NCBI GenBank assembly: GCA_002763335.1
Contig: PEYS01000082.1
Coordinates: 1 to 12,160 of the forward strand
DNA length: 12,160 nt
Source of the DNA: Candidatus Woesearchaeota archaeon CG08_land_8_20_14_0_20_47_9
GTDB taxonomy: Archaea > Nanobdellota > Nanobdellia > Woesearchaeales > CG1-02-47-18
Direction: 5' to 3'
The first letter of the stretch is position 1. The number at the start of each line of letters is the position of its first letter. Positions 6,327 to 12,160 of this stretch are shown in pieces. Below the pieces are notes generated by a model. The model saw nothing but the letters and a program-made list of their open reading frames with translations. It did not search any database and was not told the origin of the DNA. A program made the position numbers and the translations under genes.

Positions 6327-8015
6327 TTAGAAGCCGTGGAGATCAACCCTGAGGGCATTCTCATCAGCCTTGCCTTGGCCAACCTGTTCCTTCACAGACT
6401 GGGCGAGCTTCTCACCGAGTATTTTTGCCAGAGCCCTGAAGTCAGCAGATTTTATATCGCCTATGTTCCTTATGTTGTTGAAGTAGAGCCTTCTCGCCCT
6501 CACCCTTCCAATACCCCTAAGCCTTAGGAGGGGTAGGAGCTCCTCCCTGACACCGTACTTCAGCCTGAGCCTTGTCTTTGTAACTGAAGGGAAAACCGCC
6601 TTGTAGTTCAGCATCCTTGAGAACTCCTGGGCAGCGTAAAGCAGCCAGTCTGCAGTGTCAAGCTTAACCCTTAGCTCACCAGGCCTTATGCTAAAGTTCT
6701 CAAGCAAGTACACCTCGTCCTTCTCCTCAATCCAGCTGTGGAGGAATAGGGCTGTTTTTACTGAGCAGAGGAATTCCCCATAATCAAAATCAAACTCTGA
6801 CGGGGTTCTGCCCAGTATAAAGGGGCCATGCCTGGCCAGGCCCTCCTCAATGCCTTCAAGCTCCTTTGACCTGACACTAAGCCACGGCCTCATCTCAATG
6901 CTTGAGGCAGCCATGTGGAGGAGTGAGAATGGCCTGACCCCCTTCCTAGCGGCCTCGCCGAGCTTCTCAATTATCTCATGAGCTGTCAGCGGGTCAATGT
7001 AGAGCTCTGCAACCCTCTTGCCTATGAGAGTTGGTGCTATCTGCTCATTGCCCTGGAGCATGTCAGCATCAATAAAGCCCTGGTCAATGCTCTCAGAGGA
7101 GCATTCAACACTATCTGATGTCACGAAGCCCCATTCCTTAAGCATCGTCACTGTCTTGAGGATTATTGACTGCAGGTAGCCCATATCCCCAAATTGCCTT
7201 GCCCAAAGCGTCCTTGAGAAGAAATCAAGTGCCTCAGAGCTAGTCCTGACAACACCTGTTGCTATCAGTGATAGGAGGGCTGTCCGCAGCACAGGCTCTA
7301 CAGCGAGCTTTGATGATATGTCCTCAGGCACCCCGCAGATATACCTCTCGTAAATTGTGTCCTTCAGCTTCTCAGATCCTGAGATGGCTATTGCCTCACC
7401 ATAGCTGTCAAAGCTCGGCCTTCCAGCCCTTCCAGCCTGCTGGAGGTACTCGAGCACAGGTATCCAGTTCATGCCCCTGCCCCCAAAGCGCTTAAGGTCC
7501 CGTATGATTGCCCTGAAGGCAGGCATGTCAATGCCAGCTGCAAGGGTTGGTGTGCAGACAATGATCCTGATAAGCCCTGATTTAAAGGCATCCTCTATAG
7601 CACTCCTCTGAGCCATGGCAAGCCCTGCGTGGTGGAATGCTGCTCCGCTCCTTACGCACCTTGCAAGCCTATCGCACTGCCTTGTCGGCCTCGAGAGGGC
7701 ATTCCTGACAGAGTCTGCAAGTTCAGCCAGCCTAGCCTGCTCTGAGGTTAACTCTCCTGGAATTAAAGCATTTGCAGCATCTCCGGCCAGCTCATCTGAT
7801 GCATCCCCTGCCTCCTCGCCAATGCATCCTTCCCTGTCTCTACTCCCGCCCCTGCTCTTTGTCTTTGCAAGGGCAGATGCAACAGCCTCTGCAACGCTCT
7901 CAGCACTGGACTTAGAATTCACAAAGACCAGGGCCTGCTTGCCCATAGCAACTGTATCAAGGGCTAGGGCGATGACAGGGTCTTTCTCCGAATATCTAAT
8001 CCCAACAACAGCCAT
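6327..8015 (-). CDS. hel308: Hel308-type helicase lacking the first RecA (ATPase) domain; split or truncated gene
   Basis: Hel308 is an archaeal superfamily 2 3'-5' helicase acting on stalled replication forks. This 562-aa frame starts just before RecA domain 2. Seen: QALVFVNSKSSAE (27-39, motif IV), CTPTLAAGIDMPA (154-166, motif V) and QQAGRAGRP (192-200, motif VI). The winged-helix/ratchet region follows (GKRVAELYIDPLTA, 332-345), then a helix-hairpin-helix (LRGIGRVRARRL, 499-510). The usual protein is about 700 aa; the Q motif, Walker A, DEAH and motif III are absent. A Gly/Asp/Glu/Ala-rich insertion at about 52-92 lies between motifs IV and V. The upstream frame reaches a TGA inside the hairpin at 8056-8115 without RecA1 sequence. 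A TATA box 27 bp before ATG 8015 argues that it is expressed as it stands, without a leader. Either the ATPase half is encoded elsewhere, or this is a decaying relic. The long intact frame favours the former. Confidence 0.85.
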   Translation of the reverse strand: MAVVGIRYSEKDPVIALALDTVAMGKQALVFVNSKSSAESVAEAVASALAKTKSRGGSRDREGCIGEEAGDASDELAGDAANALIPGELTSEQARLAELADSVRNALSRPTRQCDRLARCVRSGAAFHHAGLAMAQRSAIEDAFKSGLIRIIVCTPTLAAGIDMPAFRAIIRDLKRFGGRGMNWIPVLEYLQQAGRAGRPSFDSYGEAIAISGSEKLKDTIYERYICGVPEDISSKLAVEPVLRTALLSLIATGVVRTSSEALDFFSRTLWARQFGDMGYLQSIILKTVTMLKEWGFVTSDSVECSSESIDQGFIDADMLQGNEQIAPTLIGKRVAELYIDPLTAHEIIEKLGEAARKGVRPFSLLHMAASSIEMRPWLSVRSKELEGIEEGLARHGPFILGRTPSEFDFDYGEFLCSVKTALFLHSWIEEKDEVYLLENFSIRPGELRVKLDTADWLLYAAQEFSRMLNYKAVFPSVTKTRLRLKYGVREELLPLLRLRGIGRVRARRLYFNNIRNIGDIKSADFRALAKILGEKLAQSVKEQVGQGKADENALRVDLHGF

Positions 8016-8037
8016 AGAGAGAAGGTATATGGAAGGG

Positions 8038-8046
8038 TTAAATAAA
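8038..8046 (-). promoter_or_regulatory. TATA box for leaderless Hel308 transcript
   Basis: TTTATTTAA on the minus strand is centred 27 bp before the ATG at 8015, the distance at which archaeal transcription starts at the start codon itself. There is no SD before this ATG (the upstream bases are CCTTCTCTCT), which fits leaderless translation. Confidence 0.6.
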
Positions 8047-8055
8047 GGTTTGGTG

Positions 8056-8115
8056 AAGAAAACCTTGAATACACTCGCCCTCGCTTTGGCTCGGCTCGGT
8101 ATTCAAGGTTTTCTT
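8056..8115. repeat. Arm-variable hairpin, copy C1
   Basis: AAGAAAACCTTGAATAC (8056-8072) and GTATTCAAGGTTTTCTT (8099-8115) are perfect 17-bp arms around a 26-nt loop. The inner part, TTGAATACACTCG and CTCGGTATTCAA, is shared with the hairpin at 9093-9151, but the outer arms differ. In the loop GCC (8077-8079) can pair with GGC (8093-8095). It sits 10 bp upstream of the Hel308 TATA box and contains the TGA that closes the Hel308 frame upstream. Confidence 0.85.
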
Positions 8116-8126
8116 AGGTCGAGACT

Positions 8127-8313
8127 GCTGATTTAGTGGCTGTTGATTATTACTAATCTTGGTCAGCAAGGCTAGGGTAAGAAGGTTGTTTTCCTCCAAG
8201 GGAAAAAATATAATCACCCTTGATTGCTGCCAACCAGCTTTACCCAAGCCTTGGCTTATGACATTCTGAATTTTGACTAACCGCAGCCGTAGGCGAAGGT
8301 TACTCAAAAGTTC
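8127..8313. other. Series of imperfect inverted repeats upstream of the nitroreductase promoter
   Basis: The gene-free region 8016-8355 contains no gene I can support. Its middle holds three successive imperfect stems. They are: GCTGA...TTAGT (8127-8137) with ACTAA...TCAGC (8152-8167); CAAGGCTAGGGTAA...GGTTG (8167-8188) with CAACC...TTACCCAAGCCTTG (8231-8253), enclosing an inner CAAGGG/CCCTTG stem; and TTTTGACTAACC (8271-8282) with GGTTACTCAAAA (8298-8309). The last arm continues as CTCAAAAGTTC (8303-8313), the same 11-mer that opens repeats A and B. These may be decayed relatives of the neighbouring hairpin elements, or a structured RNA. Confidence 0.55.
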
Positions 8314-8321
8314 CCCACAAA

Positions 8322-8333
8322 ACATATATAAAC
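8322..8333 (+). promoter_or_regulatory. TATA box of the nitroreductase gene
   Basis: ACATATATAAAC is a strong archaeal TATA box centred 28 bp before the ATG at 8356, predicting a leaderless transcript. There is no SD. An earlier ATG at 8345 meets a stop after four codons and lies upstream of the predicted transcript start. Confidence 0.75.
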
Positions 8334-8355
8334 TCCCTCTACTAATGGAAGTTCT

Positions 8356-9090
8356 ATGAACTCTGAAGACATCTATAACTGCATCAAGACGAGGCGCAGT
8401 ATCAGGAAGTTTGATGAGAGCCGCAAGGTTGAGTGGGAGAAGGTATGCACCATACTTGATGCCGCAAGATATGCCCCAAATGCAGGCAACCTGCAGTGCT
8501 GGAAGTTTGTCGTGGTCAGGGATAAGGATGCGAGGAAGAACCTTGCAACTGCTGCCTTCAGACAGTACTGGATGACTGACGCCCCTGTGTTTATCGTCGT
8601 CTGCGCTGTTCTTAAGCGACTTCGCGATCATTATGGCGAGAGGGGTGTTGGGCTCTACGCTATACAGGACTGCGCTGCAGCAACAGAGAACATTCTCATA
8701 ATGTCTCACGCCCTTGGCCTTGGTGCTTGCTGGGTTGGGGCATTTGACGATGACCTTGTTGCCCAGGTTGTGGGGGCAGGTGGTGATGTAAAGCCCATGG
8801 CGATAATACCTATTGGCTACCACTTTCCGCATCAGCCTGTAAAAACACCTCAACGTTTGATGCTCGAGAACATGGTCTACTTTGAGAAGATGTACAATCG
8901 CGTGGGTAACCTTGACTTTGTGCTCTGGAACTTCCGCATTGGAGAGTTGGCTGTCGAGGGCGCCAAGGAGGTTGCAGGCGAGACTGCACGCCAGGCATCA
9001 AAGCTGCCGGAAAAGGGCAAGGCACTAATACGCGCCCTCAAGAGCGGTATTGAGTCGTTCAGGGCAGAGCTCAAAGAGGAGAAGAAGTGA
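8356..9090 (+). CDS. Nitroreductase-family flavoprotein with C-terminal helical extension
   Basis: This 244-aa protein should be a cytoplasmic FMN-dependent NAD(P)H oxidoreductase; the physiological substrate is unknown. Seen: TRRSIRKF (12-19), the start of the fold with FMN phosphate-binding arginines; AARYAPNAGNLQCWKF (36-51), the FMN-contacting segment; and SHALGLGACWVGAF (117-130), the second flavin-site motif. The core ends near residue 170. Residues 171-244 form an extra, mostly charged helical tail rich in Lys, Glu and Arg, longer than minimal family members and perhaps for binding another protein or a membrane. It is the only complete plus-strand gene in the window. It has a private leaderless promoter and is followed 2 bp later by a hairpin. 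It lies between the two copies of the C hairpin family, so it could be cargo of a repeat-bounded insertion. The family call is firm; the role is not. Confidence 0.88.
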   Translation: MNSEDIYNCIKTRRSIRKFDESRKVEWEKVCTILDAARYAPNAGNLQCWKFVVVRDKDARKNLATAAFRQYWMTDAPVFIVVCAVLKRLRDHYGERGVGLYAIQDCAAATENILIMSHALGLGACWVGAFDDDLVAQVVGAGGDVKPMAIIPIGYHFPHQPVKTPQRLMLENMVYFEKMYNRVGNLDFVLWNFRIGELAVEGAKEVAGETARQASKLPEKGKALIRALKSGIESFRAELKEEKK

Positions 9091-9092
9091 AG

Positions 9093-9151
9093 TGAGGGCT
9101 TTGAATACACTCGGCTTCACTTTCAGCTCGCCTCGGTATTCAAAGCCCTCA
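9093..9151. repeat. Arm-variable hairpin, copy C2 (possible nitroreductase terminator)
   Basis: GAGGGCTTTGAATAC (9094-9108) and GTATTCAAAGCCCTC (9136-9150) are perfect 15-bp arms, plus one further T-A pair, around a 27-nt loop. The inner arms and loop edges match copy C1 (8056-8115), but the outer arm GAGGGCT replaces AAGAAAACC, with its partner changed to match. The loop pair is GGC/GCC where C1 has GCC/GGC. It begins 3 nt after the nitroreductase stop, so it may end or protect that mRNA, but no T-tract follows. Confidence 0.85.
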
Positions 9152-9226
9152 AATGTCATTTGTGTCTGGATCGAAAAACAAGCCAGCCCTCGCCGACATA
9201 ACTAATAAGAAAAGGGAGGTGTTCTT

Positions 9227-9295
9227 ATGAGCTTTGATGAATTTATCTTGCGGAAAAAATACTCAAAAGTTCGTGGGTATAGCCCCGCCCTTTAG
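9227..9295 (+). pseudogene. 5' fragment of an unidentified gene, ending inside repeat B
   Basis: A perfect SD, GGGAGGTG (9214-9221), stands 5 nt before an ATG. The frame reads MSFDEFILRKKY and then enters the repeat at about 9262, stopping at a TAG in the first hairpin (22 codons in all). The SD is as good as that of the S-layer gene, which suggests a real start whose coding part was lost or replaced by the repeat. I do not recognise the protein. A true 22-residue peptide cannot be excluded. The rest of 9152-9226 holds only a short palindrome (CAAATG/CATTTG, 9150-9162). Confidence 0.4.
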
Positions 9296-9395
9296 GGCGA
9301 GAACTTTTGAGTCCGAAAATCTGCGTTTCGAAGCGAGGGGCGTAAAGCCCCGACTTTTAAGTCGGGGATAGCCCCGAGCAGCAGATTTTCGTTAC
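9262..9395 (-). repeat. Repeat B: double-hairpin element, copy 2
   Basis: Second copy of the element at 6196-6326, in the same orientation. The arms are CTCAAAAGTTC (9262-9272)/GAACTTTTGAG (9301-9311) and CGAAAATCTGC (9314-9324)/GCAGATTTTCG (9381-9391). The first loop carries CGCCC TTTA GGGCG, a stem that copy A replaces by CTCGCGC/GGGCGAG. Read on the minus strand it lies 33 nt downstream of the RPA-like stop, and its last hairpin is followed by TATTTTTT, so it could end the mcm-rpa transcript. Confidence 0.88.
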
Positions 9396-9427
9396 CTGAA
9401 AGTAAAATAGAGTAACAATCAAGGCTT

Positions 9428-10090
9428 TTATCCCAGTACCTTGAGCTTCCCTGCCCTGACCTGGAATATCTCGCCCCCCTCAATAAGGCTCTGGATAAGC
9501 TTCTCAGGGCTGGTGATACCCTCTGATGCTGCGCGTGCAATCACCCCCTCAAAATCAGCCCCCTCTCCAGAGTCGAGGGTCTTAACGATCTCGTATATCC
9601 TCTGCGAGGGCGTGTTTTGATTAACAGTCTCCTCATCAACAACCGCATGCGCTTCCTCAGATTCCTCAGACGCCTCAGGCTTGTCCAGCCCCTTAATGGA
9701 CTGGAGTTCGATCTCAAGCTGCCTCTGCCTTATCCACCGCATGTCATCAATGCCCCTGATAATCTCTGGAATGAGGTATTTCTGCGAGGAGAACTCCCTT
9801 ACACGCCCAACGACAAGGAGTGTCTGACCCACCCCCAGCTCAGGGCCTATTGCTGAGTCGGGGCCGAATGACCTTAGGGTTATTACGCCTGAGCCGTCAT
9901 CGAGAACAAAGGCATCCCCCTCATCTGTTTTTGAGACCACAGTTGCTATGATGTTAACCCGCGAGACCCTTCTGCCTGAGGGTGTTGTCACATAGTTCGG
10001 CTGCCATCCCTCCTTTCTGACATAGCTCCCGTTAAGGATGCCGGCTATTCTGACCTTGTAAGCTGTCTGCCTCTTCTGGAACTCTGCCAT
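9428..10090 (-). CDS. RPA32-like single-stranded DNA-binding protein (OB fold plus winged helix)
   Basis: The protein has 220 aa from the ATG at 10090. Residues about 8-115 form an OB fold: KVRIAGILNGSYV, VNIIATVVSKTDEGDAFVLD with DDGSGVITLRSF, and a final LLVVGRVREF strand. An acidic linker (EASEESEEAH) leads to a C-terminal winged helix (about 155-220: RIYEIVKTLDSGEGADFEGV and IQSLIEGGEIFQVRAGKLKVL). This is the layout of the RPA32 subunit, which binds single-stranded DNA and partner proteins during replication and repair. The start is ATG 10090, with GAGG 8 nt upstream; the in-frame GTG at 10096 overlaps the mcm stop and leaves only 2 nt from the SD. It follows mcm by 2 nt, so the two are probably translationally coupled. 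No zinc finger and no RPA70-like part is visible; partner subunits must be encoded elsewhere. Confidence 0.82.
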   Translation of the reverse strand: MAEFQKRQTAYKVRIAGILNGSYVRKEGWQPNYVTTPSGRRVSRVNIIATVVSKTDEGDAFVLDDGSGVITLRSFGPDSAIGPELGVGQTLLVVGRVREFSSQKYLIPEIIRGIDDMRWIRQRQLEIELQSIKGLDKPEASEESEEAHAVVDEETVNQNTPSQRIYEIVKTLDSGEGADFEGVIARAASEGITSPEKLIQSLIEGGEIFQVRAGKLKVLG

Positions 10091-10092
10091 AA

Positions 10093-12123
10093 TCACATCC
10101 TCTGTACAAAACCCCTTCGGGGCTCAAATATATCGCCAGTCCTCTTTAGCTTCTCTATCAGGTCTTCAACCTCACCCTCATCAAGCCCCTTCTCAGAGGC
10201 CTCCCTCATAAGCTCCTCAATGGGTATCATCTTGCTTTTCGTGTTTACCTCCATCTCTGCTATGATGTCCTTGAGGGTGAATATCTTTGCGCGCTTTGTG
10301 GAGGGAATGCCTGTTGAGAGCCTGTCAATGTCGATCTTACCTGTCTCCCTGTCAATACCAACCTGCATAAGGCAATAGTTCAGGAGGTCTATTGCGCGCC
10401 TGGCATCGCGCTTTGTAACCCTCGGGGAGAGCCTCGCCCTCGCAGAGGCCTCTGACAGCCTTACAAGTGCTTCAAGCTGCCTCGCTGATATTGGGATTGC
10501 CCTTGTAGCCTGGTCCTCGCCTGTGTTTGTGTTACGCATCTCAACATAGTACTTCTTTATCTCCTTAACCGCGTTCTCAGTGAGCACAGGGCTTATGTTC
10601 TGTCTTGCGTAGGCGAGGTACTTGCGTAGAAGCCCGGAATCAATCTCAACATCCTCAAAATCAGGGCTCTTATGGAGATGGAGTATGTGGCTTGCTATGC
10701 GGTCATCGCGCTCAGCGTCAGGGATGTCCTTTATAGGGAATACCAGGTCAAACCTGTTTATAAGGGCGGGGGGTAGATCAATCTGTTCAGCTATGATGCC
10801 ATAGGGATCAAACCTACCGAACTTCGGGTTAGCAGCTGCAAGAACTGTAGTCCTGGCAAGGAGGGTTGCCTGAATGTTTGCCTTGCTGATCGAGACTGTC
10901 TGCTGCTCCAGTGCCTCGTGCATTGCTGACCTGTCATCCTTGCTCATCTTGTCCAGCTCGTCAATGCAGCAGATGCCGTTGTTAGCCAGCACTAGGGCTC
11001 CAGCCTCAAGGCTCCAGCCGCCCAGGAATTCGTCCTTCACAACAGCTGCTGTCAGCCCTGCGCCTGAAGCACCCTTTCCGCTGACATACCTCCCCTTGGG
11101 CGAGATGACCCCTATCCTCTTGAGAATCTGGCTCTTTCCAGCACCAGGGTCACCAACAAGGAGTATGTGTATATCCCCCCTTGAGACAATGCCGTCTTTG
11201 TACCTCTTCTGCACTCCTCCTGCAAGCTGCAGAACCAGGGCCTCCTTAACCTCTCTATAGCCGTATATTGAGGGGGCTATTGAGCTTGTTAGCTTGGTGT
11301 ACACATCTGGGTCAGCAGCAATACCCTTTATCACCTCCTCCTCTTCACGCGTAATTGGGATGTCATAGAAGTCCTCAACAACTGATGCTATGCTATTTGC
11401 CTCGATAAGGAGTTCAAAGCGTGTGGACTTGCTGCCGCTGCGCAGTATCACAGGCACCTCCTTTACAACCCCCACAACAGATATCCTTGTGCCTGGGTTG
11501 GTCTTACGGTCGCTGATCGGGCTGACAAGGTCTTCTTTTAGAAAGATGTTCATCCTCTTCGGCTGCTCCCCACCCTCTAGGTCCTCGGGTGCCTCTTCAA
11601 GCACAATGCCCTGGGCATCAACGAGCTGCTTGCTTACCAGACGGAACTTGCCCTTTCTCCCACAGCCACAGCTTGAGGGCTCCTTAAAGCTTGTATCTAG
11701 CTGGAGCACTGATATGATGTTGCCGCAGCTTGGGCACTCAAACCTTGATGACACAACCTGGGGGCGCACATCTGACTTCTGCCTTACCAGCCCCTCGGTA
11801 ACAATCACCCGCCCTATGTGCTCGCTGCGTATATCCCTCAGCATGAGGTACTGCGTGCCTGGGAGGTTGAAGAACCTAACCCTCAGATTCTTTGTCTCTG
11901 AGAGGATGTCGAGTTGCTCAACTCCAAGCTCTGCAGCCCTTATAGCCTCGTCTGGCTCATTCAGCAGGTGTTCTGCAATCGCTGGGTCAAAGCGTGAGAG
12001 CTTAGCAAAATCAACGCCTACAGAGTGCTTGCCCTTTGCAGCTATCTCTACCAATTCCTTAATGTATTCCTGCTCAAAGAACTCTGCAAAGCGCTTTATC
12101 TCCTCAGCTGCATCCAACTTCAT
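10093..12123 (-). CDS. mcm: MCM replicative DNA helicase
   Basis: This is the hexameric 3'-5' helicase that unwinds DNA at archaeal replication forks. It is complete at 676 aa, usual for the family, with no intein. Seen: an N-terminal helical domain, a zinc site with C130, C133, C152 and C154 (ECPSCG and SCGCG), and an OB region to about 250. The AAA+ core follows, with Walker A GDPGAGKS (324-331), Walker B CIDELD (386-391), sensor 1 AAANP (429-433), and the arginine finger in LINRFD (454-459). A C-terminal winged helix occupies about 610-676. The zinc site is C-x2-C/C-x-C. The ATG at 12123 directly follows a run AAGGGGGG, which is too close for an ordinary SD; nothing clear is seen in the remaining 37 bp of the window. 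The rpa-like gene starts 2 nt after its TGA, forming a replication operon. Confidence 0.97.
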   Translation of the reverse strand: MKLDAAEEIKRFAEFFEQEYIKELVEIAAKGKHSVGVDFAKLSRFDPAIAEHLLNEPDEAIRAAELGVEQLDILSETKNLRVRFFNLPGTQYLMLRDIRSEHIGRVIVTEGLVRQKSDVRPQVVSSRFECPSCGNIISVLQLDTSFKEPSSCGCGRKGKFRLVSKQLVDAQGIVLEEAPEDLEGGEQPKRMNIFLKEDLVSPISDRKTNPGTRISVVGVVKEVPVILRSGSKSTRFELLIEANSIASVVEDFYDIPITREEEEVIKGIAADPDVYTKLTSSIAPSIYGYREVKEALVLQLAGGVQKRYKDGIVSRGDIHILLVGDPGAGKSQILKRIGVISPKGRYVSGKGASGAGLTAAVVKDEFLGGWSLEAGALVLANNGICCIDELDKMSKDDRSAMHEALEQQTVSISKANIQATLLARTTVLAAANPKFGRFDPYGIIAEQIDLPPALINRFDLVFPIKDIPDAERDDRIASHILHLHKSPDFEDVEIDSGLLRKYLAYARQNISPVLTENAVKEIKKYYVEMRNTNTGEDQATRAIPISARQLEALVRLSEASARARLSPRVTKRDARRAIDLLNYCLMQVGIDRETGKIDIDRLSTGIPSTKRAKIFTLKDIIAEMEVNTKSKMIPIEELMREASEKGLDEGEVEDLIEKLKRTGDIFEPRRGFVQRM

Positions 12124-12160
12124 CCCCCCTTAAAGAATGTAAAGACTATTAGCTTATTAA

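Noticed and set aside
8120..8320. tRNA or known riboswitch in the stem-rich spacer
   Set aside because: No cloverleaf, T-loop motif or known aptamer core, and the nitroreductase TATA box lies after it, so it would not be in that mRNA.
8038..8853. Long minus-strand frame (271 codons) across the nitroreductase gene and the stem-rich spacer
   Set aside because: It is antisense to a clear nitroreductase, has no recognisable domain, and runs through the hairpins and promoter region.
6196..9395. CRISPR array, because of repeated palindromic sequence
   Set aside because: Only two copies about 3 kb apart, too long, and without regular spacers or cas genes.
9230..9400. C/D box guide RNA (TGATGA at about 9235, CTGA at about 9395)
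   Set aside because: The boxes are about 160 nt apart, far longer than a normal C/D RNA, and no closing stem or D'/C' pair is evident.
9292..9540. Minus-strand frame of 82 codons
   Set aside because: It is an out-of-frame shadow of the rpa-like gene joined to repeat B sequence.
11390..12133. Plus-strand frame of 247 codons opposite mcm
   Set aside because: It is a shadow of the conserved mcm coding sequence, with low-complexity Ser/Arg/Leu content and no domain.

Overview
This window is archaeal. It carries an MCM replicative helicase next to an RPA32-like OB-fold protein, C-terminal Hel308 helicase sequence, a diphthamide synthase (Dph2) homologue, an archaeal-type SecD and an S-layer protein of the type found in Methanococci and many DPANN archaea. 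Several genes have archaeal TATA boxes about 27 bp upstream of the start codon, without a ribosome binding site (leaderless), and others have strong GGAGGTG-type Shine-Dalgarno (SD) sites. A DPANN-like lineage is my best guess, from the S-layer type and two genes that lack their N-terminal domain, but the lineage is inferred, not shown.

Layout. Positions 2-661 (+) hold the 3' end of secD. Converging on it is a minus-strand operon read from 3167 to 631: a glycosyltransferase with a degenerate HAD-like tail, a small multi-pass membrane protein resembling the membrane part of mechanosensitive channels, and a Dph2 homologue without its first domain. Positions 3303-5801 (-) encode a secreted S-layer protein with a strong SD, a leader of about 100 nt and a hairpin/T-tract terminator. 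Positions 6327-8015 (-) encode Hel308 from its second RecA domain onward; the ATPase (Walker A/DEAH) domain is missing, yet the gene has a leaderless promoter. A lone plus-strand nitroreductase (8356-9090) follows. An RPA-like gene (9428-10090) and mcm (10093-12123) form a tightly coupled minus-strand replication operon.

The unusual part is 5800-9430. Two almost identical elements of about 130 bp (6196-6326 and 9262-9395), each predicted to fold as two tandem long hairpins, flank the Hel308 and nitroreductase genes as direct repeats. Inside them, two hairpins of a second family (8056-8115 and 9093-9151) flank the nitroreductase gene. The members of this second family share loop-proximal sequence but have different outer arms that remain perfectly self-complementary. 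A start-codon fragment with a perfect SD (9227) runs straight into the second large repeat. Together this looks like a repeat-built accessory segment between the S-layer gene and the replication operon.

Two unrelated genes (hel308, dph2) lacking N-terminal domains raises the possibility of genuinely split genes, as known from Nanoarchaeum equitans; the missing halves would have to be sought elsewhere in the genome.
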